DNA of 64,000 bases. It comes from Kaustia mangrovi. GTDB taxonomy: Bacteria; Pseudomonadota; Alphaproteobacteria; Rhizobiales; Im1. The notes beneath the pieces were generated by a model, which worked only from the letters and a program-made list of their open reading frames with translations, did not search any database and had not been told where the DNA came from. Within the stretch, counting starts at the first letter, position 1. The number at the start of each line of letters is the position of its first letter. The position numbers and the translations under genes were made by a program. This document shows positions 17,515 through 25,837 of the stretch, one piece after another. The DNA lies in assembly GCF_015482775.1 (NCBI RefSeq), contig NZ_CP058214.1, positions 2,151,001 through 2,215,000 of the forward strand, read 5' to 3'.

Positions 17515-18279
17515 TCAGCCGCCGGCCTTCTGCGCGATCTCGCGCGCGGCCTCGAGCAGCCTGGGGACGTAGCGTTCCTCCAGCTGCTCCATGGAAACCG
17601 CGTTGCGGGCGACGACGATATTGAGGCAGCACCTGAGCACGCCATGCACGAAGACGGGTACGCCCGCGCCCGCTTCCGACGAGAAGAACTCGCCCGACTG
17701 CAGCCCGTATCCACGCCGTCTCGTGGTCTCGACGATGGTCGCCAGGCGCTCGGGATCCTTCATGAGGCTTTCCGATTCCTCCGAATGGGGGCGCTCGAAG
17801 CGCAGGAGGCGCTGTCTCGCCTCCTCGTCGCAAAAGGCGAGCCAGGCGCGCCCCGTGGCGGAGATCGTGAAGGGGATCTGCGAGCCCGGCCCCCGGTGGC
17901 GGACGACGGCGAATGTGGCGTCGCGCGCATTCGTGTCGGCGATGACGAGCCTGTCGTCGCGGCAGACCACGATGTCGGAGGGCCAGCCGAGCTCGGCGCG
18001 CAGGCGCGCCACCGTCGGCTGGGCGAGCATGACGATCTCATCGTCGGCGTCGTATCCGCTGGACAGGGCGAGCGAACGCAGACCCACGGCATATTCGCGG
18101 CGCTGCGCGTCATAGCTGGCGAACCCCGCCGAACACAGCGTCTCCAGCATGCGCAGCGTCGTCGCCTTGGAGATGCCGGTGCGCTTGTGAATGGCGGTCA
18201 GGCCCGCGGGCCCGATCGCATTGAGGGCCTCGAGCACCTCCAGCACCCTGAGGGCGGCGGTAACCGGCTTGTAGACCAA
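17515..18279 (-). CDS. IclR family transcriptional regulator of the second TRAP operon
   Basis: This 254-residue protein has an N-terminal winged helix (GLTAIHKRTGISKATTLRML) and a C-terminal effector domain (VVCRDDRLVIADTN, then IPFTISATGRAWLA). The start is TTG at 18279, with GAAGGA ten bases upstream; there is no in-frame ATG before the conserved VTAALRVLEVLEAL. It is the last gene of the dctP-dctQ-dctM operon and probably binds the GGTTCAT/ATGAACC operators at 21517-21541 and 21650-21666. Confidence 0.9.
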   Translation of the reverse strand: MVYKPVTAALRVLEVLEALNAIGPAGLTAIHKRTGISKATTLRMLETLCSAGFASYDAQRREYAVGLRSLALSSGYDADDEIVMLAQPTVARLRAELGWPSDIVVCRDDRLVIADTNARDATFAVVRHRGPGSQIPFTISATGRAWLAFCDEEARQRLLRFERPHSEESESLMKDPERLATIVETTRRRGYGLQSGEFFSSEAGAGVPVFVHGVLRCCLNIVVARNAVSMEQLEERYVPRLLEAAREIAQKAGG

Positions 18280-18393
18280 GCTGCGTTCATCCTTCTCGTT
18301 GCGGTCCCGCCCGGCGCGGCCCGGGCATGCCCGTCCTGACTACAACAGCCGGCCGCCGACGGGAAGCCGCCGGCCGTATCCCGGCCCGGCCGC

Positions 18394-19698
18394 TCACATC
18401 ACGCCGGGCAGCCACAGGGAGAGCTCCGGCCAGGCGACCAGAAGGGCGATCACGACCGCCTCGCAAACCAGGAACCAGCCGAGCCCCGCGAAGATCTGGT
18501 TGAGCGACACCGCGTCCCCCACCACGTTCTTCACGACGAAGGCGTTCATCCCGACCGGCGGGGTGAGCAGCCCGACCTCGATCATCTTCACCACGAGCAC
18601 GCCGATCCAGATCAGGTCGAGCCCGAGCCCGTCGAAGACGGGCAGGAAGATGGGCAGGGTGAGGAGCATGATGCCGATGGGATCGAGAAACATGCCGAGC
18701 ACGAGATAGACGACGATCATCACCAGGATGACCGCTATGGTGGAGAGCTCCCAGCTCGCCACCAGATCGCCCATCAGGTTCGGAATCCCGGCCATCGCCA
18801 GGAAGCGCGTCAGCAGGATGGCGCCGATGGCGATGAAGAAGATGGAGGCGGTCGTCTCGATGGCCTCCATGACGCTCCTGACGAAGGTCTCGCGCGTCAG
18901 GCGCCCGGTCGCCAGCGCGATGAGCAGCGCGAAGGACGAGCCGAGCGCGCCGGCCTCCGTGGCCGTGGCGATGCCGGAGAAGATGCTGCCGACAATGCAC
19001 ACGATGAGCAGCGGCAGGGGCCAGATGTCCTTGAGCGCGGCCAGCTTCTCCGCCAGCCCGCCCCGGATCTCCGCCCTGGGCGCGAGGCCGGGATCGAGCA
19101 TGCAGCGGATGACGATCATCGCCGTATAGGCGACGGCGGTGATCAGCCCCGGCACGATTCCCGCCACGAGCAGCGTGCCGATGGGCTGCTGCGTGTACCA
19201 GCCATAGAGCACGAAGGCGATGGAGGGCGGGATGAAGGCACCGAGCGTGCCCGATGCCGCGATGGTGCCCGTCGCCAGCCCCTTGTTGTAGCCGAAGGAC
19301 AGCATCTCCGGGATGGCCAGCCGGCCCATCGCGGCGGCCGTCGCAAGACTCGAGCCGGACGCGGCGGCAAAGCCGGCGGACGCGAAGTTCGACGCCACGG
19401 CAAGCCCCCCGGGCAGCGGATTGAACCACAGGCGGGCAGCGGCATAGAGCGAGCGCGTGAGGCCCGTGTGATAGGTGAGCGCGCCCATCAGGAGGAACAT
19501 CGGGACGGCGGACAGCGACCAGGACGCGGCAAAATCGAACGGCAGGGAGCCGAGCATGCCGAAGGCCGGCCGGGTCCCGCGCAGGGCGATGATGCCGCCG
19601 AGCGAGACGGTCGGCAGGGCGATGCCTATGGGAACGCGCGCGGCCAGCAGCACGAACAGGATGGCCACGGCGATGAGGGCGATTGACGGTCCGTCCAT
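18394..19698 (-). CDS. TRAP transporter large permease, DctM family
   Basis: This 434-residue protein has about twelve hydrophobic segments and conserved DctM blocks: ALIAVAILFVLLAARVPIGIA, SAVPMFLLMGALTYHTG, SAGFAAASGSSLATAAAMG and FIPPSIAFVLYGW. It is the channel subunit of the second TRAP system, encoded 30 bases after dctQ. It ends LSLWLPGVM, as in several DctM proteins. Confidence 0.94.
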   Translation of the reverse strand: MDGPSIALIAVAILFVLLAARVPIGIALPTVSLGGIIALRGTRPAFGMLGSLPFDFAASWSLSAVPMFLLMGALTYHTGLTRSLYAAARLWFNPLPGGLAVASNFASAGFAAASGSSLATAAAMGRLAIPEMLSFGYNKGLATGTIAASGTLGAFIPPSIAFVLYGWYTQQPIGTLLVAGIVPGLITAVAYTAMIVIRCMLDPGLAPRAEIRGGLAEKLAALKDIWPLPLLIVCIVGSIFSGIATATEAGALGSSFALLIALATGRLTRETFVRSVMEAIETTASIFFIAIGAILLTRFLAMAGIPNLMGDLVASWELSTIAVILVMIVVYLVLGMFLDPIGIMLLTLPIFLPVFDGLGLDLIWIGVLVVKMIEVGLLTPPVGMNAFVVKNVVGDAVSLNQIFAGLGWFLVCEAVVIALLVAWPELSLWLPGVM

Positions 19699-19728
19699 GG
19701 AATGTCCTCTCTGACGCCGCGACGCGGT

Positions 19729-20304
19729 TCACTGTGCGGGCGGAAGGTCGCGCGGGGCGGCCCCATCGTCCGGCCGCGCATCCGCCCCCTCCTGCGGCAG
19801 CCACCGCCGGCCGGTGAGGCCGAACCGCAGGTCGTCGGCGGCGAGCAGGACGAGCCACGCCAGCATGAAGACGCAGCCCGCGGGCACCAGCCAGCGCGCG
19901 GGCCACACCTCCACATAGCCGAACGCCGTCTCCCAGGTTTCGCGGATCCGTGTCTGATGGGCCGCCTCGGCGGTGGTGAACCACACGAGCAGCGCGAGAT
20001 AGACGACGCCGAGCACGCCGCCAAACGCGTCGAACAAGGCGCGCCGGGACGCGGTGAGCTTTTGCGTGAAGAGGTCCACCCCGATATGGCCGCGCTTGCG
20101 CGTCACGAAGCCGAGCGGCAGGAAGATGAGCGCCACCATGTAGAAATGCGACACCGCCTCGAGCGTCAGCGGTATGGGGAAGTTGAACAGGTACTTCGAG
20201 GCCACATCGAGGGAGACCTGGACCATCATCGCGACGACCGCGAGGATCGACAGCCCGACGATCGCGGAGTTCACCCGGTTCAACCAGCGATATGCAAACC
20301 GCAT
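19729..20304 (-). CDS. TRAP transporter small permease, DctQ family
   Basis: This 191-residue protein has four membrane helices. VASKYLFNFPIPLTLEAVSHFYMVA and RKRGHIGVDLF match the conserved DctQ region. The start at 20304 follows a GGGGGA site at the right spacing. Its C-terminal tail is long, Pro/Asp-rich and hydrophilic. It lies between dctP and dctM in the operon. Confidence 0.9.
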   Translation of the reverse strand: MRFAYRWLNRVNSAIVGLSILAVVAMMVQVSLDVASKYLFNFPIPLTLEAVSHFYMVALIFLPLGFVTRKRGHIGVDLFTQKLTASRRALFDAFGGVLGVVYLALLVWFTTAEAAHQTRIRETWETAFGYVEVWPARWLVPAGCVFMLAWLVLLAADDLRFGLTGRRWLPQEGADARPDDGAAPRDLPPAQ

Positions 20305-20362
20305 TTGCGTCCCCCGCACCCTGTGTCGCAGGTCCCGCGCCCGGCCGGGCGGATGCCGGCGC

Positions 20363-21478
20363 TCAGAACTCGGCCCTGGAGAAGATCTCGCGGTCGAGCG
20401 CGTCCGCGAACGCCGCCTCGTCGTCGCCCGTTTCCGCAACGATCCTGCGCCATTTGTCGACGAGCGCCATGAAGGTCTCGACGCGCTCGGCGGCCCCGTC
20501 CAGGCCGGCCTCCTCGGCGGTGGCGACGGTGTTGGCGATCTCGCCGTCGCGGAACTCGGCGAGCGCCTCCGTGAGCTTCGGGTCGGGCTCGACGAGCGCG
20601 ACGCCCTTGCGCTCCGCCTCAGCGAGCGCCTCCCCGCTCTGGGTGCGATAGGCGAACAGCGCGTCGGCGACGAGCTTCGCGAGATTGCCGCGGATCGCCG
20701 CCCTCTGATCCTCCGGCAGCCCGTCGAAGGTCGCCTTGTTCATGTAGAGGAGCCCGGCATTGAAATAGCTCCCCATCGGCAGGTCGATGATATTGGTGAC
20801 GACGTCGCTCAGATTATAGGACTCCAGCCATGCCGCGGAGGCGACGGAGCAGTTTGCCTGACCGCGCTGCAGGGCCTCGTAGACCTCCGAGCTCGGGATC
20901 GTGACCGTGGTGGCGCCGAAGGTCTCCACGAGCACCCCCATGCGCCCGCTGGCGCGCGTCTTCTTGTTCTGGAGGTCGTCGTAGCCGCGCGTGTCGTCGG
21001 CGCACATGAGCAGATAGGGGTCGGGCGCGTAGTAGGCGAGCGAGACGAGGTCCTTGTCCGCGCGTTCCGTCCGGCAGGCCTCGCAGGCGACGAGCTGCAT
21101 CTCGTTGGCCGCCGCGGCGAAGACGATGAAGTCGTCCGTCAGGGCGATCATGTCCCCGAACATCGAGGTGACCGGAAGTTCCTGGCGGGTATAGATGTCG
21201 AGCACGAGGCCGGAGTCGACGATGCTGTCCTCGATGATCTGGACCGCTTCCTTCACGCTGCCCATCGTGCCGCCGGGGATGAGCTCCCAGCGCAGTGCGC
21301 CGCCGGTATCCTCCGCGACCCGTTCGAAGAAGGGAGCCAGGGCCTTCTCGTGGATCACATGGGGGGCGGGAAGCGAGCTGCCATAGGTCAGGCTGGTCTC
21401 GGCGCGGGCCGCGCCCGGCACGGCGCCCGCGGCGAATGCGGCAGCCGCCGCGGCGGCGAGAACTGTCTTGCGGAACAT
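20363..21478 (-). CDS. TRAP transporter solute receptor, DctP family
   Basis: This 371-residue precursor has a Sec signal peptide (MFRKTVLAAAAAAAFAAG, cleavage after AARA). The mature part starts ETSLTYGSSLPAPHV, and ARASGRMG and SEVYEALQRGQANC are ligand-lobe segments. The start is set by GAGGAG seven bases before the ATG. An internal CEAC pair near residue 145 could form a disulfide, which is unusual for this family. The gene diverges from the gamma-glutamyltransferase gene, with shared operators between, so the ligand may be a gamma-glutamyl compound; that is an inference. Confidence 0.9.
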   Translation of the reverse strand: MFRKTVLAAAAAAAFAAGAVPGAARAETSLTYGSSLPAPHVIHEKALAPFFERVAEDTGGALRWELIPGGTMGSVKEAVQIIEDSIVDSGLVLDIYTRQELPVTSMFGDMIALTDDFIVFAAAANEMQLVACEACRTERADKDLVSLAYYAPDPYLLMCADDTRGYDDLQNKKTRASGRMGVLVETFGATTVTIPSSEVYEALQRGQANCSVASAAWLESYNLSDVVTNIIDLPMGSYFNAGLLYMNKATFDGLPEDQRAAIRGNLAKLVADALFAYRTQSGEALAEAERKGVALVEPDPKLTEALAEFRDGEIANTVATAEEAGLDGAAERVETFMALVDKWRRIVAETGDDEAAFADALDREIFSRAEF

Positions 21479-21516
21479 CGGCGGTCTCCTCTGGGCTGCC
21501 CCTTCGGACAGTGTTA

Positions 21517-21549
21517 GGTTCATTAGATGAACCATTGGTTCTAATTATA
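21517..21549 (-). promoter_or_regulatory. dctP -10 box and IclR-type operator 1
   Basis: On the minus strand a perfect TATAAT (21549-21544) is followed by GAACCAATGGTTC and then GGTTCATCTAATGAACC (21533-21517). The arms GGTTCAT/ATGAACC are perfect. A third half-site makes a tandem array of GGTTC/GAACC blocks across the expected transcription start. A TTGACA lies 22 bases above the -10, too far for a standard -35. The site resembles operator 2 near the divergent gene. Confidence 0.6.
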
Positions 21550-21603
21550 GATTGCGCATTGAACGGCGCCGTGTCAACGGTCCGGCGACAGCGTCTGTTC
21601 CGG

Positions 21604-21633
21604 TTGACAAAGGGCATCCTCGGACGCTTGATT
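21604..21633 (+). promoter_or_regulatory. Possible promoter of the gamma-glutamyltransferase gene
   Basis: TTGACA (21604-21609) is a consensus -35 box. An 18-base spacer leads to TTGATT, a weak -10. Operator 2 begins 17 bases downstream of that box, at the expected start of transcription. Confidence 0.45.
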
Positions 21634-21649
21634 TACAAAAGAAACCAAC

Positions 21650-21666
21650 GGTTCATTTAATGAACC
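21650..21666 (+). promoter_or_regulatory. IclR-type operator 2
   Basis: GGTTCATTTAATGAACC has perfect 8-base arms around one central base. It matches operator 1 at 21517-21533 in both arms. The two sites flank the divergent promoters of dctP and the gamma-glutamyltransferase, so one regulator probably controls both. The IclR protein at 17515-18279 is the natural candidate. Confidence 0.65.
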
Positions 21667-21762
21667 AAATTGCCGGATGGAGTCGATGCAAGACGCTTCA
21701 GTGAAGACCGCCCGTTCCCTTGCCGTCGCCTGCGAGAAGGCCCCGCGCGGGGCAGCAGGGGC

Positions 21763-23388
21763 ATGGCCGTGACGAACCACCCGCTGGCGTCGGCCGCCGC
21801 GATGGAGATGCTGGCGGCGGACGGAACGGCGGCGGACGCGACGGCGGCCGCCCTGTTCGCGCTGACCGTCGTGGAGCCGATGATGGTGGGCATCTTCGGC
21901 GGCGGCGCCGCCGTCATCCGCAGTGCCGACGGCCGCGAGACGGTGATCGACGGGCTGTGCACGGCGCCGGCCGCAGCGCGGCCGGACATGTTCACGCCGG
22001 TCTCCGACGACTGGCCGGACTACATGGAAACCGTCGGCCGCGAGAACCGCGTCGGCATCCGGTCCATCGCCGTTCCGGGCAATCTCCTGGCCTGGTGCGA
22101 GCTGGTCGAGGAATATGGCCGGCTGCCGCTCCGCCAGATCCTCCAGCCGGCCATCCGCCATGCCGAGCAGGGGTTCGCGGTGACGCCCTATCTGGCCAAC
22201 TGCATCGCCGAGCATGCGCAGGATCTGGCGCGGAACCCGGACATCGCCGCCCTCTTCCTTCCCGGCGGAAAGCCGCTCTCGGCGGGCGAGCGGCTGGTGC
22301 AGGCCGACTATGGGCGCACCCTGCGCCGGATCGCGGAGGAGGGTCCCTCCGTCCTCTATGCGGGCGCGCTCGGCCGGCAGATCGCGGATCATCTGGGCGG
22401 CGCGGGCTCGCCCATGACGATGGCGGATCTGGAGGCCTATCGCACGAAGCACCGCCAGCCGGTGCGCGGCTCCTATCGCGGCTACGACCTCATCGGCCCG
22501 CCGCCGCCCTGCTCCGGCGGCGTGCATGTCATTCAGATGCTCAATCTCATGGAGGCCTACGACATCCGGGCCTCGGGCTTCGCGACGCCCGAAACGCTCC
22601 ATCTGGCGATCGAGGCCATCAAGATCGCCGCCTCGGACCGGCGCGCGGCGACCGCCGACCCCGATTTCGTCGCCGTGCCGGTGGAGCGGCTCCTGTCGAA
22701 GACCTATGGCGACCGGCGCCGCGCGGAGATCGATCCGGCGGCGGCCACCGCCTTCGAGCCCCAGGTGCTGGCGAACGAATCCGACAACACGACCCATGTG
22801 ACCGTGGCCGACGGCGAGGGCAACATCGTCACCTCCACACAGACGATCAACAGCCTGTTCGGCGCCCGGGTCGTCATTCCCGGAACGGGCATCATTCCCA
22901 ACAACTACATGTATCTGTTCGACCCGCATCCGGGCCATGCGCTCTCGCTGGAGCCGGGCAAGCGTATCACGAGCGGCATCTCCGCCTTCATCGCGCTGCA
23001 GGACGGCAAGCCGGCCTTCGCGCTCGGCCTTCCCGGGGCCCACCGCATCCCCTCATGCGTCTTCCAGGCGATCATGAACATCGTCGATCACGGCATGACG
23101 CTGCAGCAGGCCGTCGAAGCGCCGCGCGTCTTCACCCAGGGCCAGGCCGTAGAGATCGAGCGCGGCATACCGGAGGAGACGCGCAGCCGGCTCGCCGGGC
23201 TCGGCCACCAGATCGTCGATGTCGCCCATGTCGGCGGCGGCATGTGCGCCATCGCCTTCGAGGACGGCATGCTGGAGGGGGCGGCCTGCTGGCGCGCCGA
23301 CGGCACGCCCATGGGCATGGGCGGCGGACTGGCCCGCGAGGGCGTCAGCTTCTGGCCCGACCCGACACGCCGCCCGCGCCCGGCATGA
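21763..23388 (+). CDS. ggt: Gamma-glutamyltransferase family protein (probable N-terminal frameshift)
   Basis: This Ntn hydrolase runs from GMAVTNHPLASAAAMEML through VVEPMMVGIFGGGAAVI to the autoprocessing site DNTTHVTVAD. The second Thr there becomes the N-terminal nucleophile of the small subunit. Substrate loops GPPPPCSGG and SGISAF follow. The ATG at 21763 has a poor ribosome site. A better-looking N-terminus starts at ATG 21686 (MQDASVKTARSLAVACEKAP) in another frame and would join at 21735-21755 if one base were added to the C/G-rich stretch. The protein has no clear signal peptide. It probably cleaves gamma-glutamyl amides linked to the divergent TRAP system. Confidence 0.85.
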   Translation: MAVTNHPLASAAAMEMLAADGTAADATAAALFALTVVEPMMVGIFGGGAAVIRSADGRETVIDGLCTAPAAARPDMFTPVSDDWPDYMETVGRENRVGIRSIAVPGNLLAWCELVEEYGRLPLRQILQPAIRHAEQGFAVTPYLANCIAEHAQDLARNPDIAALFLPGGKPLSAGERLVQADYGRTLRRIAEEGPSVLYAGALGRQIADHLGGAGSPMTMADLEAYRTKHRQPVRGSYRGYDLIGPPPPCSGGVHVIQMLNLMEAYDIRASGFATPETLHLAIEAIKIAASDRRAATADPDFVAVPVERLLSKTYGDRRRAEIDPAAATAFEPQVLANESDNTTHVTVADGEGNIVTSTQTINSLFGARVVIPGTGIIPNNYMYLFDPHPGHALSLEPGKRITSGISAFIALQDGKPAFALGLPGAHRIPSCVFQAIMNIVDHGMTLQQAVEAPRVFTQGQAVEIERGIPEETRSRLAGLGHQIVDVAHVGGGMCAIAFEDGMLEGAACWRADGTPMGMGGGLAREGVSFWPDPTRRPRPA

Positions 23389-23566
23389 GCGGAAGGCACC
23401 CCCCTCCATCGGCCGGGCCGGAGCACCTTGTCGCTCGCGATGTCGGGAGATGCGCGACCGACCTGCAACCGGGCAGGCACGTCCGACTGCAGGTCGATGG
23501 GTCCGGCATGCCGGAGCGGACCGTCCGGCGCCCGGCCGGATGCAAGCCTGCTCCGGGGCGCCCGGC

Positions 23567-25565
23567 TTAGCCCGGCCTTTGCTCGCGCTTCAATATCTCG
23601 GCAATATCGCCCAGCCTGACCGATCCGTTGCCGACCTGGGTCAACCCCTTCTCAGGGTGATTGGTGATCTTCAGCATCGTCTTCTGGCTGTCCTTAAACA
23701 CATCAAACACCGCATTCGGCACGAGAAACACATCCCGCATGCCAGCGCTACTACCCGCTTTCGTCAACCTGATCAGATCCCCCAGCTTCTTCGACACGGT
23801 AGAGGAGGCCTTTAGGCCCTTTACGACGGCGCCGGCAGCGCTACCGGGAGCCGGCCCGGCATAGCTGAACCTGAGTCCCAGGTTAGCGATTTGCTTCAGG
23901 GCGCGAGTGCCGTAGTCGTTAGCCTGATGCACTCCGGGTTTGACGCCTGGATCCTTCACGAAGCCTGCGAATATGGGGTTGTCCCCAAAGTCGTCGGGAT
24001 GTGAGGGGCGCTCGGTCGCGACCTCCTCCGACCAGTCTTCCGGCTTCGTCCACCAGTCTTCCGGCTTCTCCGGCCGTTGTTCCGGGTTCTTCAACCAGTT
24101 TTGCGAGATGTTCTCTATGATCTCGTTGGCATTAGCAGTCAGTGTGTCATAGATGCCGCTCTGCGATCCCCTGAAGACGATCGGCCTGACCCCGCCCCCC
24201 TGTCGGAAAACAGGTAGGTCCCCAGGGAGACGGCGCAAGCGCTGTCGGGTCGCGCTGGGGGATGAGCGAAAACCAGTCCCCGGCCAGATATAGCGGGTCG
24301 GTCAGGCGCTCCACCGTGACCCCCGCCTCGGTGGGAATGATCGTGAGGCGCTCAGGCACCCTTACGGTTTGCGTCGCGACGCTGGTCTCGCCAGACGTGC
24401 CGGGATTTCCGGCCACCATTGCGGGGCGGGTCGCTCCCCCGGTATTGGTCAGCCCACTGAATGCGGTTTGCGTGGACGTCGTGCTCGTCGACCCCGCAGT
24501 CGCGATGAGTTCGCCATCGTATGGCGCCAGGACGACAGGCTGGCCAGTTACGCTGGAAATATATGGCTCCCTGACGCTTCCCGCGAGCGTGACCCGGCCA
24601 TCGGCCGTGCTGCCTTCGCTGGCCGTTTCGAAAACGTCTTCGGCACTGCCTTCGCTGGCCGTCTCGAAAGCATCTTCGGCGCTGCCTTCGCTGGCCGTCT
24701 CGAAAGCGTCGTCAGACGCCTCGCCGGCCGTTTCAGCGATAGCGCGCAGCACTTCGCCGGTGCCTGCCGCGCCGATTCCCAGCGCCGCGATACCGGCCCC
24801 TAACCACTTACCGGCACCGCCAGCGCCGGCGGCCGATGCCGCAGCGCCGGCGCCCGACGCCTCACCGGCGCCAGCAGCGCCGGCGCCCGATGCCGCAGCA
24901 CCGGCGCCCGACGCCTCACCGGCACCGCCAGCGCCGGCGCCCGATGCCGCAACACCGGCGCCCGACGCCTCACCGGCACCGGCAGCGCCGGCGCCCGGCA
25001 TCAAAACGGCCGCGCCGGCGCCCGGCGCCAGGACGGCGGTACCGGCACCGAGGCCCAGCACCAGACCGGCGGTATCGTCGTCATCGCGCCCTTCACCGGC
25101 GGAAGCGCCGGCGCCCGGCGCCGGGACGGCGGTAGCCCCGTCTTGCCGCGCTTCGAAGGCGGCGTTGACGGCATTGACCACGTCATCGGCGGTGGTATCG
25201 TCGTCCACGACCCCTTCGCCGATATAGAAATCTCCCCTCGACTCAAAGAAATCGACGAACCCTTCGTCCCCCACGGGAACGACAAAATCGTCCGACTCCC
25301 CCCTGGCAGCCGCTTCCGCCATCGTCGCCTGCGCTGGCGAAACAAGGCCCAGCTCTTCTTCAGGGGTTACGAATTCCCCGCGAAACGCGACCGTCTGGCC
25401 GAACTGACGCTTGACCCGCGCAGGCTGCCCGGCATCATTCTGCTGGAGTTGTGCCAGCTTCGCGTCGAACGCCCGATCCTCCCCGGATGGATCGGACTGC
25501 CCCTGCTCCTCTGTGCCGGCGAATGCCTGGCGATTACTCAGATAGCCACCATCTATGGTTGACAT
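23567..25565 (-). pseudogene. Array paralogue A (uncharacterised family; one frameshift)
   Basis: The N-terminus MSTIDGGYLSNRQAFAGTEE with EDRAFDAKLAQLQQ is shared with the other four array genes. The middle (24780-25140) codes three or so 18-residue Gly/Ala/Ser/Glu units. Then come VTVERLTDPLYLAGDWFS and, after a one-base deletion near 24218 (GGGACC against GGGGCCCC in paralogue B), the conserved part VRPIVFRGSQSGIYDTL, a duplicated KPEDWW segment, and the C-terminus SQKTMLKITNHPEKGLTQVG. Rejoined, the protein would have about 665 residues. The function is unknown. There is no Sec or Tat signal, no membrane helix and no cysteine in the true frame. It is the distal array member, most like paralogue B. 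Confidence 0.75.
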
Positions 25566-25628
25566 CGATTGACCCCTTCAGGATTTGATTATTCCCAAAG
25601 GGACGCCAGACCCGACTGCTATCGGGAA

Positions 25629-25680
25629 CTATGTTTTTCCAATGCCGCCCCCGCGCCGGCCTGAAAGCGCCGGTTGCCCT
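25629..25680 (-). repeat. Copy of the queC 3' end in spacer A/B
   Basis: This stretch matches the last 53 bases of queC (32347-32399), including CCGGCCTGAAAGCGCCGG and the stop codon position, with several substitutions. Homology ends at the same base as in the other spacers. Confidence 0.7.
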
Positions 25681-25837
25681 GTTGGATAGCTGTCCTTACT
25701 TTTTCGCGGATCGCAACAGGCCGGCATGGCTCAAACGGATCGACCTGTAACCGGACAGGCACGTCCGACCGCTGGTCGATGGGTCCGGCATGCCGGAGCG
25801 GCCCGTCCGGATGCAAGCCTGCTCCGGGGCGCACGGC

